Source: Alicyclobacillus acidiphilus NBRC 100859
Lineage (GTDB): Bacteria; Bacillota; Bacilli; Alicyclobacillales; Alicyclobacillaceae
Direction: 5' to 3'
Length of the DNA stretch: 64,000 bases
Assembly: GCF_001544355.1 (NCBI RefSeq)
Contig: NZ_BCQI01000011.1
Coordinates: forward strand, 28,461-92,460
Shown: positions 7,610 through 17,550 of the stretch, one piece after another
Numbering within the stretch: the stretch's first letter is position 1
How the letters are laid out: the number at the start of each line of letters is the position of its first letter
Translations under genes and position numbers: made by a program
Notes under the pieces: generated by a model
Seen by the model: the letters and a program-made list of their open reading frames with translations, nothing else
Database searches by the model: none
What the model was told of the DNA's origin: nothing

Positions 7610-9274
7610 ATGCAACATGAAAAGCAAAAGGTTCGACTGGCCATGCAGGGCATGACCTGTACCGGTTGCGAGGAGCATGTGACACGTGCCCTGCAGCGTG
7701 TTGGTGCGGAGAATATCTCGGCAAACTTTCGCAGGGCAGAGGCGACGTTTGAGATCGATCCCGCTCGCCTCGAGGAGGCTAAACGTGCCGTGGCCGACTC
7801 GGGGTATCAGCCTGGAGAGGCCGAAATCCTCGATGGATCACCGAGCCTGAGAGGGCCTGTCCAGGGCGGTGGCGGCGACCACGAATACGACCTATGCATC
7901 ATCGGCTCGGGCGGGGCCGCCTTTTCCGCCGCCATCCAAGCCGTCTCTCTTGGGGCCAAGGTGGCCATGTTCGAGCGGGGCACCATCGGCGGCACCTGCG
8001 TCAACATCGGTTGCGTACCGTCGAAGACCATGCTTCGGGCCAGCGAAATCCACCACCTGGCCGCCCACAACCCGTTCCCAGGCCTCCAGACATCGGCCGG
8101 GCCGGTGAATATGCACCAGCTGGTCGGCGCCAAAAACGAACTGGTGGCGGAACTGCGGCAGAACAAGTATGTCGACCTCATCGGCGAATACGGTTTCGAT
8201 CTCGTTCGGGGTGAGGCCCGCTTCGTCGACCCGTCGACCATCGAGGTCGCCGGCCGCAAGATTCGGGCCCGCCGGTATCTCATCGCCACGGGCGCATCAC
8301 CCGCCGTGCCGGACATTCCAGGGCTTGCGGATGTGGACTACCTCGTGAGCACCACGGCACTGGAGCTGACGGAGGTCCCACGGCGTCTGGCCGTGATGGG
8401 CTCCGGCTATATTGCCATGGAACTCGGGCAGATGTTTCACCGCCTGGGTTCAGAGGTCACGTTGATGCAGCGAAGCGACAGGCTGCTCAAAGCGTACGAT
8501 CCGGAGGTCTCCGAGGCCGTCGCTCTAACGTTGAGCCTGGACGGTATCCGCATCCTGACGGGCGTCACGTATCGACGGGTGGAACAACACGGGGACGTGA
8601 AACGGGTTCATCTCACGGTGAATGGGCAGGAGCAGGTTGTGGAAGCCGAGGCCCTGCTGGTGGCCACGGGGCGAACACCGAACACGGCAGCGTTGAACCT
8701 GGAGGCAGCTCAGGTGCGAGTCGGCAGCCGGGGCGAGGTGCTGGTCGACGAGTATCTGCGGACGAGCAATCCGAACGTATACGCCGCCGGGGACGTGACG
8801 CTGGGGCCCCAGTTCGTGTACGTGGCGGCGTATGAGGGAGCGCTTGCGGCTGAAAACGCCCTGGGAGGCGAACAGCGTAAGGTGGATCTCACGGTGGTGC
8901 CGGCGGTGACGTTCACCATGCCTGCCATTGCCACGGTGGGAATGACCGAGGCGCAGGCGAGATCGAAAGGGTATGAAGTCCTCACCTCGGTGTTGCCGCT
9001 TGAGGCAGTGCCACGGGCGCTGGTGAATCGGGACACGGCGGGGGTGATCAAACTGGTGGCGGATGCCCGCACCCGTAAGCTGCTCGGCGTCCACGTGGTG
9101 GCGGAGAACGCCGGGGACGTGATTTACGCCGGAGTGCTGGCTGTGAAGTTCGGTCTGACGATTGAGGATCTGAAGTCGACCCTGGCGCCGTACTTGACGA
9201 TGGCGGAAGGATTGAAACTGGCGGCCCTGACATTTGACAAGGATGTGGCGAAGCTGTCGTGTTGTGCGGGGTAA
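7610..9274 (+). CDS. merA: Mercuric reductase with one N-terminal HMA domain
   Basis: Flavoenzyme reducing Hg(II) to Hg(0) with NADPH in the cytoplasm. It is 554 residues, typical for MerA with one MerP-like domain. GMTCTGC (14-20) is the N-terminal metal-binding motif. The FAD-binding [10 protein letters not shown] segment is near 97-106. [12 protein letters not shown] carries the redox-active Cys130/Cys135 pair, and the C-terminal vicinal Cys551-Cys552 pair collects Hg(II) at the second subunit's active site. All key Cys are present. It is the last clear mer gene; a methyltransferase follows 84 bases later. Base composition is more GC-rich than the neighbouring copper genes. Confidence 0.97.
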   Translation: MQHEKQKVRLAMQGMTCTGCEEHVTRALQRVGAENISANFRRAEATFEIDPARLEEAKRAVADSGYQPGEAEILDGSPSLRGPVQGGGGDHEYDLCIIGSGGAAFSAAIQAVSLGAKVAMFERGTIGGTCVNIGCVPSKTMLRASEIHHLAAHNPFPGLQTSAGPVNMHQLVGAKNELVAELRQNKYVDLIGEYGFDLVRGEARFVDPSTIEVAGRKIRARRYLIATGASPAVPDIPGLADVDYLVSTTALELTEVPRRLAVMGSGYIAMELGQMFHRLGSEVTLMQRSDRLLKAYDPEVSEAVALTLSLDGIRILTGVTYRRVEQHGDVKRVHLTVNGQEQVVEAEALLVATGRTPNTAALNLEAAQVRVGSRGEVLVDEYLRTSNPNVYAAGDVTLGPQFVYVAAYEGALAAENALGGEQRKVDLTVVPAVTFTMPAIATVGMTEAQARSKGYEVLTSVLPLEAVPRALVNRDTAGVIKLVADARTRKLLGVHVVAENAGDVIYAGVLAVKFGLTIEDLKSTLAPYLTMAEGLKLAALTFDKDVAKLSCCAG

Positions 9275-9357
9275 AGATTCCCTGAAAAGAAACGATGACG
9301 CAATGTCTGCCCATAACTGTAAGGCGAAAGTGACTGGAACGAAGGGGGGTGAAGTCG

Positions 9358-10047
9358 ATGAAGGAGGAAGCCTTATTTGACGAGACAGCGAGCACGTACG
9401 ATGATTTTTGCAGCACTCCGCTCGGTCACTTCGTGGATGTGGTCGAACATGAAATTATCGCTGCGACGGCGAGGCCGAAGCAAGGGGAAAAGGCCATTGA
9501 CCTTGGTTGCGGGACAGGTTCCTACACGTATTGGTTGAGCGACTTGGGGCTTTCGGTCGTGGGTGTAGATGTTTCACGAAAGATGTTGGGGGTTGCACGC
9601 AGGAAACAGTGTAATGTCGTCACCTTTGTGCAAGCCGACCTGCTTGGCCTTCCATTCGACAACAACACGTTTGACTTGGCGATCTGTAACATCGTACTGG
9701 AGTTCATTCAAGATCCTGCCGCTGCACTGCGTGAGGGGTTCCGTGTCTTAAAACCTGGCGGCCGCTTGGTTGTCGGTTGCATCAATCGATTTGGGGCCTG
9801 GGCAAAAAAGTACACGGAGCGTGGTCAACAAGATCCTGCAAGTGTCTATCGGTACGCCCGATTCTTTTCGGTTGAAGAGTTGTCAGGTACGTTGCCCTTT
9901 CATCCTTCCGAGGTTCGTTTCGGATTGTATGTTGGACCGGATGAGTTTCAGGTATTTGACACCGCCATGCGATTGGAACGGGAGCGTGATGCCCAACACC
10001 AGGGCGCAGGTTATTTTGTTGTTCGATGGGATAAAACCCAACCGTGA
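9358..10047 (+). CDS. Class I SAM-dependent methyltransferase
   Basis: About 229 residues from the ATG at 9358, six bases after GGGGGGTG. A GTG nine bases earlier is the alternative. Motif I is IDLGCGTGSYTYWL, then GVDVSRKML, and a post-III segment VLKPGGRLVVGC, the UbiE/methyltransf_11 fold. The substrate is unknown. It lies downstream of merA and could be co-transcribed with the mer operon. Its 3' end abuts the broken copper oxidase gene on the other strand, which lost its last exon-like segment there, suggesting a recombination junction. Confidence 0.8.
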   Translation: MKEEALFDETASTYDDFCSTPLGHFVDVVEHEIIAATARPKQGEKAIDLGCGTGSYTYWLSDLGLSVVGVDVSRKMLGVARRKQCNVVTFVQADLLGLPFDNNTFDLAICNIVLEFIQDPAAALREGFRVLKPGGRLVVGCINRFGAWAKKYTERGQQDPASVYRYARFFSVEELSGTLPFHPSEVRFGLYVGPDEFQVFDTAMRLERERDAQHQGAGYFVVRWDKTQP

Positions 10048-10059
10048 TGAGTGTCCCTT

Positions 10060-11422
10060 TCCGATATGATTGGCCATCATACTCCTTATCGTTCCGGACG
10101 TTTTACATCCATCTTTCACCAGTGGTCGTGCCAAGACCCTGCCATTGAAGCTCGTGATTTCAAACGAATGCCCATGCAGATGAATGGGATGCTCCATTAT
10201 GCTCATGTTCTGCATTTCTATGCGCACCCGGTCGCCTTTGCCTACACGCAGAGGGGCAGTGTTTGGATAAGGCACCGTTTATGGTCCAGCTTGGCCCCAT
10301 CATCATCCCGTCGCTGAGCGTCAAAACAAAGTGTTGATCGACCTTTGCCAAAGAACCGGTTTCGGTGGAGGAACTGGTGTAGGACCATGAGGGTGCCGAC
10401 GAAGGCATTGCACTCACTTGTCCGTCCGTATAAAAGGGAATTCGCATGACTTCCTGGCCGCCGATTTTGGAGCGCAGATACCACTTTCCTGTCTGTGGTG
10501 GCGTGCCCACAATGTCGTATCGCTCCGCCGGGGCTATGTACAAGTCACTCACGGGTATGGGGGTGTCCAGCGGATTTCCGTCCGTATGGGTCACCAGGAA
10601 GCTGCCCTTGTCCATGGTCAACCAGTAAGACTCGGAGGCGCTGGCGTTGACGAGCCGAAGGCGAAGTTTTTCACCTGCGTGTACGGCGACGGAGGCCAAG
10701 GCCGCCGGGATGTCCCCGTTCATCAAATGGATCAATCCCAGGCTGGAGGAGGTCATGGTCCCGCCCCCCATCATCATTTGAACCCATGCCACCGCTCGCT
10801 TGCATGCCGTAATCGAATCCGGGGTTGGATTGGTATCCCCACGTGGACAGGATGAGCGTCATGTCACGGTCTGCAGGGTAAGGCTCCGTACCGTTCACAG
10901 GTTCAATGATCAAGGCGCCAAACAAGCCGTTCGGGATTTGATCCATTTCAAACACATGCGAGTGATACCAGCGAGTGCCGGAGGGACCGGCGACAAACTC
11001 GAACGTAAACGACTGTCCGGGCATGATGGGGTCCTGGGAGATACCCGGTACGCCATCCATCGGAGAAGGGACATTCACCCCATGCCAGTGCAGCGTGGTG
11101 GGTTGGTCGAGATGATGGTTCACCATTACCCGACTTTGTCGCCTACTCGGACACGGATCTCGGGGCCGGGGAACTGGCCGTTGATGAGATATCCGCTGAA
11201 CCAGCGGCTATCCCGAAGCGTCACATCTCCCCGTGACAGGTTGAGGACAAAGGATTTGACGGTCCCGTTCCACGGGATCGTGGGTCTTTGCGGCAGCACC
11301 AGAGGGGTAGGACTGCCAGGCACAAGAGAGCGAATGAACGGATAGCTGCCAAGGCCAATCAACTCCAGGCCGCCCAAGGCCATCAGAAATTCACGCCGGG
11401 TGATTCGCTTGTCGTTCACCAC
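10060..11422 (-). pseudogene. Multicopper oxidase, multiply frameshifted and 3'-truncated (copy A)
   Basis: Close relative of the intact oxidase at 36651-38126. The start (11422) has the twin-arginine signal ITRREFLMALGG. The frame breaks near 11125 (after GDKV), near 10785 (an extra T after GGMG) and near 10272 (after WTINGA). The sequence then drifts after PLVKD and stops matching about 45 residues before the expected end, so the HCHxLxH type-1/type-3 copper site is missing. Visible copper motifs are LHWHGVN, WYHSHV and HPIHLHGHSFE. Three or more shifts plus a lost C-terminus make this a genuine pseudogene. It is divergent from a SHOCT gene, exactly as in the second copy. Confidence 0.9.
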
Positions 11423-11438
11423 ATTGCCACCTCATGGG

Positions 11439-11474
11439 TTATTATGCCACATGTGCGTTACACTATGGGCAGGT
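11439..11474. promoter_or_regulatory. Conserved block between divergent oxidase and SHOCT genes (copy A)
   Basis: TTATTATGCCA at 11439 through the CACTATGGGCAGGT block ending at 11474 is almost identical to 38145-38181, which lies between the other oxidase/SHOCT pair. Conservation in an otherwise diverged intergenic region suggests a shared bidirectional promoter or operator. The inverted TGCCATAG/CTATGGGCA of the second copy is imperfect here. Confidence 0.4.
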
Positions 11475-11500
11475 CGAAACTGTTAGGGGGAAACGCAATC

Positions 11501-11752
11501 ATGATGATGAACGGGATGGGCATGATGGGGTTCGGGGTCATGAGCCTGTACTGGATATTCTCCGTCTTGATTTTGATTGCCGGGATCCTGCTCGTCATCT
11601 GGGCCATCGTTCGAGTGATCAGAAGAGGAGCTACTGGCCAAAATGATAAAGAGCATGACTACGCTGTTCGACTGCTCAAAGAACGCTACGCCCGTGGTGA
11701 AATTGACCGGGACGAATACTTGCAGCGCCTCAAAGACCTGCAGGAGCGATGA
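11501..11752 (+). CDS. Small SHOCT-domain membrane protein
   Basis: About 83 residues from the ATG at 11501, behind an AGGGGG ribosome site. A Met-rich lead (MMMNGMGMMGFGVM) is followed by one membrane helix, and the C-terminal SHOCT motif (LLKERYARGEIDRDEYLQRL) resembles other short oligomerisation-type tails. Function is unknown; SHOCT proteins often accompany copper oxidases and sensor kinases. The Met-rich lead could touch Cu(I). It is paralogous to the protein at 38200 and transcribed away from the broken oxidase gene. Confidence 0.8.
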   Translation: MMMNGMGMMGFGVMSLYWIFSVLILIAGILLVIWAIVRVIRRGATGQNDKEHDYAVRLLKERYARGEIDRDEYLQRLKDLQER

Positions 11753-11849
11753 GACGGATGGGTCCCTTCACTTGCCGTACATGACCATACGGCGGGAGGG
11801 AGGCGGGCAAACCCTCCAAACCTTCCCTGTCCGCCGCACGAATCGATCG

Positions 11850-12056
11850 TCACTCTGTATCGTATCCGGCTTCCTCGATGGCCTCTTTCAGCTTGGCCAC
11901 GTTGGTCTTCGCCTCGTCGAACGTGACCGTGGCCTTTTGCCCTTGCAGATCCACGTTCGCCTCCTGCACACCCTCCACGCCTTTGAGCGCTTTGGTGACG
12001 GAGTTTACACAGCCGCTGCAGGTCATACCCTTGACAGTGATGGTCGCCGTCGCCAT
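11850..12056 (-). CDS. copZ: Copper chaperone CopZ
   Basis: A 68-residue heavy-metal-associated domain protein starting at the ATG at 12056, behind GAGGAGAGG. VKGMTCSGCVNSV gives the Cu(I)-binding CxxC. It delivers Cu(I) to CopA and CsoR. It lies downstream of copA on the same strand, with about 70 bases between, giving a csoR-copA-copZ order. The length and all conserved positions are normal for CopZ. Confidence 0.93.
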   Translation of the reverse strand: MATATITVKGMTCSGCVNSVTKALKGVEGVQEANVDLQGQKATVTFDEAKTNVAKLKEAIEEAGYDTE

Positions 12057-12129
12057 ATGACATCCTCTCCTCTCGTGATTCCTTGTATGTTCAGGTCGTC
12101 CGTCTGTGTTGGAGTCGATACGTCGTCCT

Positions 12130-14517
12130 CTACGCCGCATGCACCTCCTTTCCGAGCTTCAAGCGGCGCAACAGCAGGCTGTTCGATACGACGCTCACAG
12201 AACTGAGCGCCATGGCCGCCCCGGCGATGACGGGGCTGAGGACACCCAGCGCCGCCAGCGGGATGCCGAGTACGTTGTAAAAGAACGCCCAGAACAGGTT
12301 CTGACGAATCTTCCGCATCGTCGCCTTCGACAACCGAATGGCATCCACGACACCATAGGTACCTCCGTGCATGAGCGCAATATCTGCGGCTTCGAGTGCC
12401 ACATCTGCGCCTGTACCCATGGCGATCCCGATGTCGGCTGCCGCCAGGGCAGGGGCATCATTGATGCCGTCTCCAACCATCGCAACGATTCGTCCGTCCC
12501 TCCGCAACTCATTGACCTTCGCCGATTTATCGGCAGGGAGGACGCCAGCGATCACGTTTTGAATACCCACTTGTGCAGCGACAGCGTTCGCTGTTCGTTC
12601 GTTGTCACCAGTAATCATCCAGACTTCAATGCCCATATCCTTGAGCTGTCGTACGGTATCCTTTGCATCCGGCTTGATGGTGTCGGCGATCGCAATCACA
12701 CCGAGCAACTTTTCATCGCTTGCCACCATGATCGCCGTTTTTCCGGCGTTCTCGAATTCCACCAAGGTCTCCTCAGGGAATGAGGTGACACCAGTCTCGC
12801 TCAGCCATCTGCGGTTTCCAATGCGAATCGTTCGTCCTTCAACCACGCCTTCGATTCCTTTGCCGGGAATCGCCTGAACGCTGGAAGCTGACGGGATCGC
12901 CACGTTTTGCTCTTTACTGTATTTCACGACCGCTGTACCCAGCGGGTGTTCACTCAGCGACTCGAGTGCTGATGCTATCTTGATGAGGTATTGCTCTGAG
13001 ACGCTTTCCACGGTCCAAACGTCGGTCACCTGCGGTTTACCTGATGTGATGGTTCCCGTCTTGTCGAAAACCACTGTGTTCACTTTGTGAGCGAGTTCGA
13101 GGTGCTCTCCGCCTTTAATCAGAATCCCGGACTCTGCACCCAGGCCAGTGCCGACCATGATGGCTGTCGGTGTAGCAAGCCCGAGAGAGCAGGGACATGC
13201 AATCACCAGAACCGCTACAGCAGCGATTAGCCCATGAGACCAGCCGCCGAAGATGCCCCAAAGAATCAAAGTCACCAAGGCAATGGCAAGCACAATCGGG
13301 ACGAAGATGCCAGAGATTTTGTCAGCCAATCGCTGCACCGGTGCTTTGGAACCTTGCGCTTGATCCACAAGCCGAATCACCTGAGCCAGCGCAGTATCTG
13401 AGCCTACTTTTGTAACCTCCATGGTGAATGCACTGGTCTGATTAACGGAGGCGCCAACTACTGGATCCCCAGGAGATTTGGCGACCGGAAGAGATTCACC
13501 CGTAAGGAAAGACTCGTCAATGGTTGTGTTGCCTTCTTTGATGATGCCGTCACTCGGAACTTTTTCGCCTGGGCGCACTCGTACGATATCGCCGACACGC
13601 AATTCCTCGACTGGAACATCGATCTCTTGGCCGTCACGCAGGACGTGCGCCACTTTGGCGCCGAGTTTGGCGAGTGCCTCGATGGCAGAGCTGGATTTCG
13701 CTTTGGCTCTCGTTTCAAGAAGCTTGCCCATAAAGATCAGTGTCACGACTGTAGCGGAACTGTCGAAGTAAACGTCTGGCCGACCCTGGATGGTCAGGAT
13801 AGCGCTGTACACATAGGCCACGGTTGTGCCGAGGGCAACCAACACGTCCATGTTGGCGGCGCCACCACGAAGCGAATGGTAAGCCCCTTTATAAAATCGC
13901 CAGCCGATGTAAAACTGAACGGGGGTGGCCAGAAGCCAACTTACCCAGTTCGGTATAAAGGCCATACCGCCAAAAAGCATGACAAACATCTGAATCACGA
14001 GAGGAGCCGTTATGACGGCCGACACCCAGAACTTGATGACCTCCCGTTTATATTCCTGTCGCTTTCTGCGTTTTTCTTCCTCAGCGCCGGTCTCGGACGC
14101 CAGTTTTGCACCATATCCGGCTTTCTCAATCGCCCGAATTAAATCCGACTCCTGAATCACGCCGGGAACAAAGGAAATGTGCGCCTTCTCTGACGCCAGA
14201 TTGACGTTGACTGATTTCACGGCATCCAGCCGGCTGACCACTTTCTCGATCCGGGCGGCGCAAGCGGCACAGGTCATTCCTTCGATGTTGAACTCCACTT
14301 CTCTCGTCGGAACGCTGTAACCGGTTTTTTCGATTTTCTCCACAACGTCTTTCCACGTCGTATTGCCATCAAGGACAACACGTGCTCGCTCAGATGCGAG
14401 GTTGACGTTGACCTCTTTGACACCAGGGAGTTTAGAGACGTTTTTCTCTATACGAGCGGCACAGGCTGCACATGTCATGCCTTCCACAGGCAATGTGATT
14501 TCACAGACTTCAGGCAC
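12130..14517 (-). CDS. copA: Cu(I)-exporting P1B-type ATPase CopA
   Basis: Membrane copper exporter of about 795 residues from the GTG at 14517 (AAAGGGG eight bases upstream; a GTG nine bases earlier abuts the ribosome site). It has two N-terminal HMA domains with GMTCAAC, about residues 13-19 and 80-86. An eight-helix membrane part carries the ion-binding CPC in [10 protein letters not shown] (about 441-443). DKTGT follows (about 485-489), then the nucleotide-domain HP of SEHPLG and the [10 protein letters not shown] hinge. All P1B-1 features are intact. It is encoded between csoR and copZ, presumably under CsoR control. A truncated relative of its first HMA domain lies at 29777. Confidence 0.96.
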   Translation of the reverse strand: MPEVCEITLPVEGMTCAACAARIEKNVSKLPGVKEVNVNLASERARVVLDGNTTWKDVVEKIEKTGYSVPTREVEFNIEGMTCAACAARIEKVVSRLDAVKSVNVNLASEKAHISFVPGVIQESDLIRAIEKAGYGAKLASETGAEEEKRRKRQEYKREVIKFWVSAVITAPLVIQMFVMLFGGMAFIPNWVSWLLATPVQFYIGWRFYKGAYHSLRGGAANMDVLVALGTTVAYVYSAILTIQGRPDVYFDSSATVVTLIFMGKLLETRAKAKSSSAIEALAKLGAKVAHVLRDGQEIDVPVEELRVGDIVRVRPGEKVPSDGIIKEGNTTIDESFLTGESLPVAKSPGDPVVGASVNQTSAFTMEVTKVGSDTALAQVIRLVDQAQGSKAPVQRLADKISGIFVPIVLAIALVTLILWGIFGGWSHGLIAAVAVLVIACPCSLGLATPTAIMVGTGLGAESGILIKGGEHLELAHKVNTVVFDKTGTITSGKPQVTDVWTVESVSEQYLIKIASALESLSEHPLGTAVVKYSKEQNVAIPSASSVQAIPGKGIEGVVEGRTIRIGNRRWLSETGVTSFPEETLVEFENAGKTAIMVASDEKLLGVIAIADTIKPDAKDTVRQLKDMGIEVWMITGDNERTANAVAAQVGIQNVIAGVLPADKSAKVNELRRDGRIVAMVGDGINDAPALAAADIGIAMGTGADVALEAADIALMHGGTYGVVDAIRLSKATMRKIRQNLFWAFFYNVLGIPLAALGVLSPVIAGAAMALSSVSVVSNSLLLRRLKLGKEVHAA

Positions 14518-14542
14518 TCTGTACACCCCTTTACATGCGAGT

Positions 14543-14839
14543 TCATGACTTCGTAAATTGCCGAATGACCTCCATCAGCTCATCAATTTTTTCATCGCCG
14601 TCTGCGTGATTCGATATGGCATCTGCCACGCAGCCTCTTGTATGGGATTCCAGGATCGACAAACCGACCTGATGGACAGCACTTTTGATTGCAGCTATCT
14701 GGACGAGAATGTCGACACAGTACCTGTCTTCCTCGATCATTTTTTGGATCCCCCGGACTTGCCCTTCTATGCGTTTCAGCCGTCGCTGTAGGTCTTGCTT
14801 CTTGGGGGCGTAACTGTGGCTGTGATGGTCGTTGCCCAT
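14543..14839 (-). CDS. csoR: Copper-sensing repressor CsoR
   Basis: Tetrameric Cu(I)-responsive repressor of 98 residues, from the ATG at 14839 (GAGGCG upstream). The CsoR/RcnR core [16 protein letters not shown] is clear. Cu ligands fit the CsoR pattern: Cys41 (YCVDI), His66 and Cys70 (ESHTRGC). The N-terminal HHSHS may add metal contacts. It is first in the csoR-copA-copZ operon, with an operator-like palindrome over its own promoter, implying autoregulation. It is distinct from the CstR paralogue at 45516, which lacks the His ligand. Confidence 0.94.
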   Translation of the reverse strand: MGNDHHSHSYAPKKQDLQRRLKRIEGQVRGIQKMIEEDRYCVDILVQIAAIKSAVHQVGLSILESHTRGCVADAISNHADGDEKIDELMEVIRQFTKS

Positions 14840-14876
14840 CGTCAACGCCTCGCTTTCATTTACAGCTTTCACGAAC

Positions 14877-14905
14877 ACGATACCCCTGTATGGTATTATT
14901 GTCAA
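14877..14905 (-). promoter_or_regulatory. csoR-copA-copZ promoter with CsoR-type operator
   Basis: On the minus strand TTGACA (14905-14900) and TATCGT (14882-14877) are separated by exactly 17 bases. The inverted repeat ATACCCCTGTATGGTAT (14880-14896) fills the spacer and part of the -10, matching the GC-flanked TACC/GGTA style of CsoR operators. Confidence 0.75.
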
Positions 14906-14990
14906 CACAAACGTTTACGGACATCTTTCATTGGGCGGGCACATGTCTACCCCGTCGCATATCCTGAGCTGGTGAAAGGGGGTATCCATC

Positions 14991-15986
14991 ATGCGGTCCA
15001 TACGGATTGGCAGGACCAAGTTGGTCGCACCCAATCTGGCCTTTCTTCCGTATCGTCTGCATCACGGTGTAAAGCGATTCCGTCTGGTGGCTGAACCTGT
15101 TGAACAGACGTTAATGAGTGGTGTGACGATCCGAGCGTGGGGCTATAACGGTTCCACCCCTGGACCCGTAATACTCGTCAATCAGGGCGACCGAGTTCAG
15201 ATCGTTTTCACAAATCGTCTTCCGGAAGAAACATCCGTCCATTGGCATGGTTTGATCGTGCCAAGCGAAGTCGATGGTGTGCCGGGAATCGGAGCTGGGC
15301 CTGTCGTAAAGCCTGGGGAGACATACGTCTACGACTTTGTCATCCATCAGTGCGGAACTTTTATGTACCACTCCCATAAGATGGACGCCAAGCAAGAGAT
15401 GATGGGACTGGCCGGTATGATTGTCTCACTTCCGTCACACCTGACCACGGATCGGGAGTACATCATTCTGCTTCAGGAGTGGGCCGTTCAGACAGGGACG
15501 GACATGAATATGGGCGGTATGAAAATGGACACTGCTCAATCTTCGATGAAGATGGGTTCAACGGAAGTACCAATGGTTCACCAGATGACGGGAGACAGCC
15601 ACGGGAGCCCGCAAGTGTTTGACATCAATCCAATGAGCATGGACTTCAATTACTTCACGATGAACGGGAAGGTTTTCCCCGAAACGGAACCTCTTCGGGT
15701 TCGTTATGGAGAAAATGTACGGATCCGGCTTGGGAATCTGAGCATGGACTCACATCCAATGCATCTCCACGGACATGAATATCGAGTGGTGGCCAGTGAC
15801 GGAAGCAACATTCCGGTGCCGTGGTTCAAAAACACGATTAATGTGGCACCGGGGGAGACGTGGGATATCGAATTCAAAGCGAACAATCCGGGTACATGGG
15901 CGTTTCATTGTCATAAGCCTCACCATACGACGAATGAGCATAAAACGGAAATGGGAGGAATGTTCACAGTCGTGAGGTATGTTTAA
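14991..15986 (+). CDS. Two-domain multicopper oxidase
   Basis: A 331-residue copper oxidase, shorter than three-domain laccases. Copper motifs are SVHWHGLI, FMYHSHKM, HPMHLHGHEY and FHCHKPHH, covering the type-1, -2 and -3 sites. A Met/His-rich insert (MGGMKMD to MKMGSTEVPMVHQM, about 170-200) lies between the cupredoxin domains, as in Cu(I)-oxidising CueO/CopA-type enzymes. No clear signal peptide is visible at the chosen ATG (GGGGGTATCC upstream), so either export is unconventional or the true start is not seen. It is divergent from csoR. The substrate is unproven; Cu(I) oxidation is the likely role from context. Confidence 0.88.
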   Translation: MRSIRIGRTKLVAPNLAFLPYRLHHGVKRFRLVAEPVEQTLMSGVTIRAWGYNGSTPGPVILVNQGDRVQIVFTNRLPEETSVHWHGLIVPSEVDGVPGIGAGPVVKPGETYVYDFVIHQCGTFMYHSHKMDAKQEMMGLAGMIVSLPSHLTTDREYIILLQEWAVQTGTDMNMGGMKMDTAQSSMKMGSTEVPMVHQMTGDSHGSPQVFDINPMSMDFNYFTMNGKVFPETEPLRVRYGENVRIRLGNLSMDSHPMHLHGHEYRVVASDGSNIPVPWFKNTINVAPGETWDIEFKANNPGTWAFHCHKPHHTTNEHKTEMGGMFTVVRYV

Positions 15987-16012
15987 CGGTGATTTGTCTA
16001 GGGGCACCAGAC

Positions 16013-16786
16013 TTAATACGGGTCAATGATGATGGGTGTCCCTACAATTACGTTCGTCTGGTGATTATATCCGTCCCAGTGTAATGCCACTTGGAGATTC
16101 ATCTTCTTACCGTTTGATAGAATATATGTTGGGCCTTCCGAGGAGTATCCGGAAATGCTCGTCACAAGAGTGGACGATAGGCCCTCCGTCCTCTCGGCCT
16201 TCACTGCGACAAAGGCTTTGCTAATGACATGATCGGTTTGCTCCTGCGAAAGTTTGGGTTTGACGTGCCCGGTGATATAAGCATCAAGTTGTGGCGATAT
16301 GTGTAGACGCCGCAATTCAGTCGATACTGCAGACATCTGAGGCGCCAGTTCAGCTACATTGCCTGTTTCGTTTCTTGCCCGAAGGACAAGTATCGTTGAG
16401 TCTGGCATGCCATCCGTCATGTGAAAGCTGCTCAGGACAATCGACAGGCTCGTCTTTGTAGACCATGTGCTGCTAAGTTCGATGATGTGTTTGTCTTGCC
16501 CCACACGCTTCCCAGCCTTAACGTTCGTAAGTCCAAACTCGGATGCGATCGTCTCGGAAAGGTTCTGTAAATCGGAGACTGACATGAACTGTTGGTTTAC
16601 GGTACTGTAGTCGTGGATCACAAAGCTCGTTGCCTTCGCACCAGTCGCATTAAAACTCTGCGTAAGATACTCCGCTTCTTTTCGGGGTACAGGCGCTTCA
16701 GAGTTACTCGCCATGGCCGGTAACACGTGGCCGAAGATTGTGAATGCCAAGACGCCACCGACTACCCATACGATCATTCGTTTCAT
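16013..16786 (-). CDS. YwmB-like exported protein
   Basis: A 257-residue secreted or membrane-anchored protein with an N-terminal hydrophobic segment (RMIVWVVGGVLAFTIFGHVLPAMA). The body resembles the YwmB (TATA-box-binding-fold) family of spore-forming Bacillota, with its terminal VIVGTPIIIDPY segment. In Bacillus, ywmB sits near cell-wall and sporulation genes; its function is not established. Here it lies convergent with the two-domain copper oxidase in an accessory setting. The flanking gap 16787-17054 shows nothing recognisable. Confidence 0.7.
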   Translation of the reverse strand: MKRMIVWVVGGVLAFTIFGHVLPAMASNSEAPVPRKEAEYLTQSFNATGAKATSFVIHDYSTVNQQFMSVSDLQNLSETIASEFGLTNVKAGKRVGQDKHIIELSSTWSTKTSLSIVLSSFHMTDGMPDSTILVLRARNETGNVAELAPQMSAVSTELRRLHISPQLDAYITGHVKPKLSQEQTDHVISKAFVAVKAERTEGLSSTLVTSISGYSSEGPTYILSNGKKMNLQVALHWDGYNHQTNVIVGTPIIIDPY

Positions 16787-17054
16787 GTCATCTCACTCCG
16801 GTGCAAGCCTCTTAAATCTATCTTTTACAAAGAGAGGCCAGAGTATACCGGGATCGCCTTTCTCAGGGGACACAGTGGCCGCCATTTTTCACTTCAAATG
16901 ACGGCATGAATGGTATGGTGACATCGTGGCGGCAGTGGCTTTTGTAAACTGTCTTCGTGAGCAAAGTATCAAAAGACAAAAGGGGTGAGGTGGCTATGCG
17001 ACCGCCGCCTCACCCTACTACATACAAGTCGTTCGGGCCTTCGCATTTCTCTGG

Positions 17055-17285
17055 TCACTTTGTTGAATTTGTCTGATTGCCCATGTCCATAGTTCCGTTG
17101 GACATATTCATCGTCCCGTTGCCCATATCCATAGTTCCGTTGGTAATGTTCATCGTTCCGTTAGACATATCCATGTTGCCCATACCGCCGCTGGAATTGC
17201 TGGAGGCTCCTCCGCTTGCTCCGCATCCTGCGAGCGCAAAAACCACAACTACACCGGATATCGCCACGAGCTTCTTCAATTTCAT
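17055..17285 (-). CDS. Met/Asn-rich lipoprotein, putative surface copper binder
   Basis: A 76-residue lipoprotein from the ATG at 17285, behind AGGAGGG. The signal ends in the lipobox LAGC at Cys21. The mature part is almost entirely a repeat of the type NGTM-D/N-M-G/S (about six units: GNMDMS, NGTMNIT, NGTMDMG, NGTMNMS, NGTMDMG), encoded by near-identical 18-21 base DNA repeats. Met-rich extracytoplasmic tracts are typical Cu(I)/Ag(I) ligands, so a copper sponge or donor for the oxidases is plausible. No family is recognised. An lgt gene for lipid attachment is present at 34346. Confidence 0.75.
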   Translation of the reverse strand: MKLKKLVAISGVVVVFALAGCGASGGASSNSSGGMGNMDMSNGTMNITNGTMDMGNGTMNMSNGTMDMGNQTNSTK

Positions 17286-17550
17286 CGAAATCCCTCCTAA
17301 AAACGGAGTCGTCTAGTCCGAGGTTTGATCTTTTCTTGCTAAAACACATGTGCCTCTAGCACAGTAGGCGGGGCAAGGCGTGTCACCAAAACTATAGTTG
17401 AGCACTATGAAGAAAATATGAATTTCGAGACACCCTGGGAAGATTCGACGGTTGTCGTTGCACTTCATACTTTCTTCAAAATCGAGGTGTAACCTAAAAG
17501 TCAAGGTCATCACTGGAGATCATCAACAGTTTAAATAGCAGGGTGTTTCC

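Noticed and set aside
12106..12783. A 225-codon plus-strand frame within copA
   Set aside because: Antisense to the conserved C-terminal half of CopA; no ribosome site or recognisable domain.
17077..17316. A plus-strand repeat protein opposite the Met-rich lipoprotein
   Set aside because: It is the complement of the repeat DNA; the minus strand has the ribosome site, lipobox and signal.
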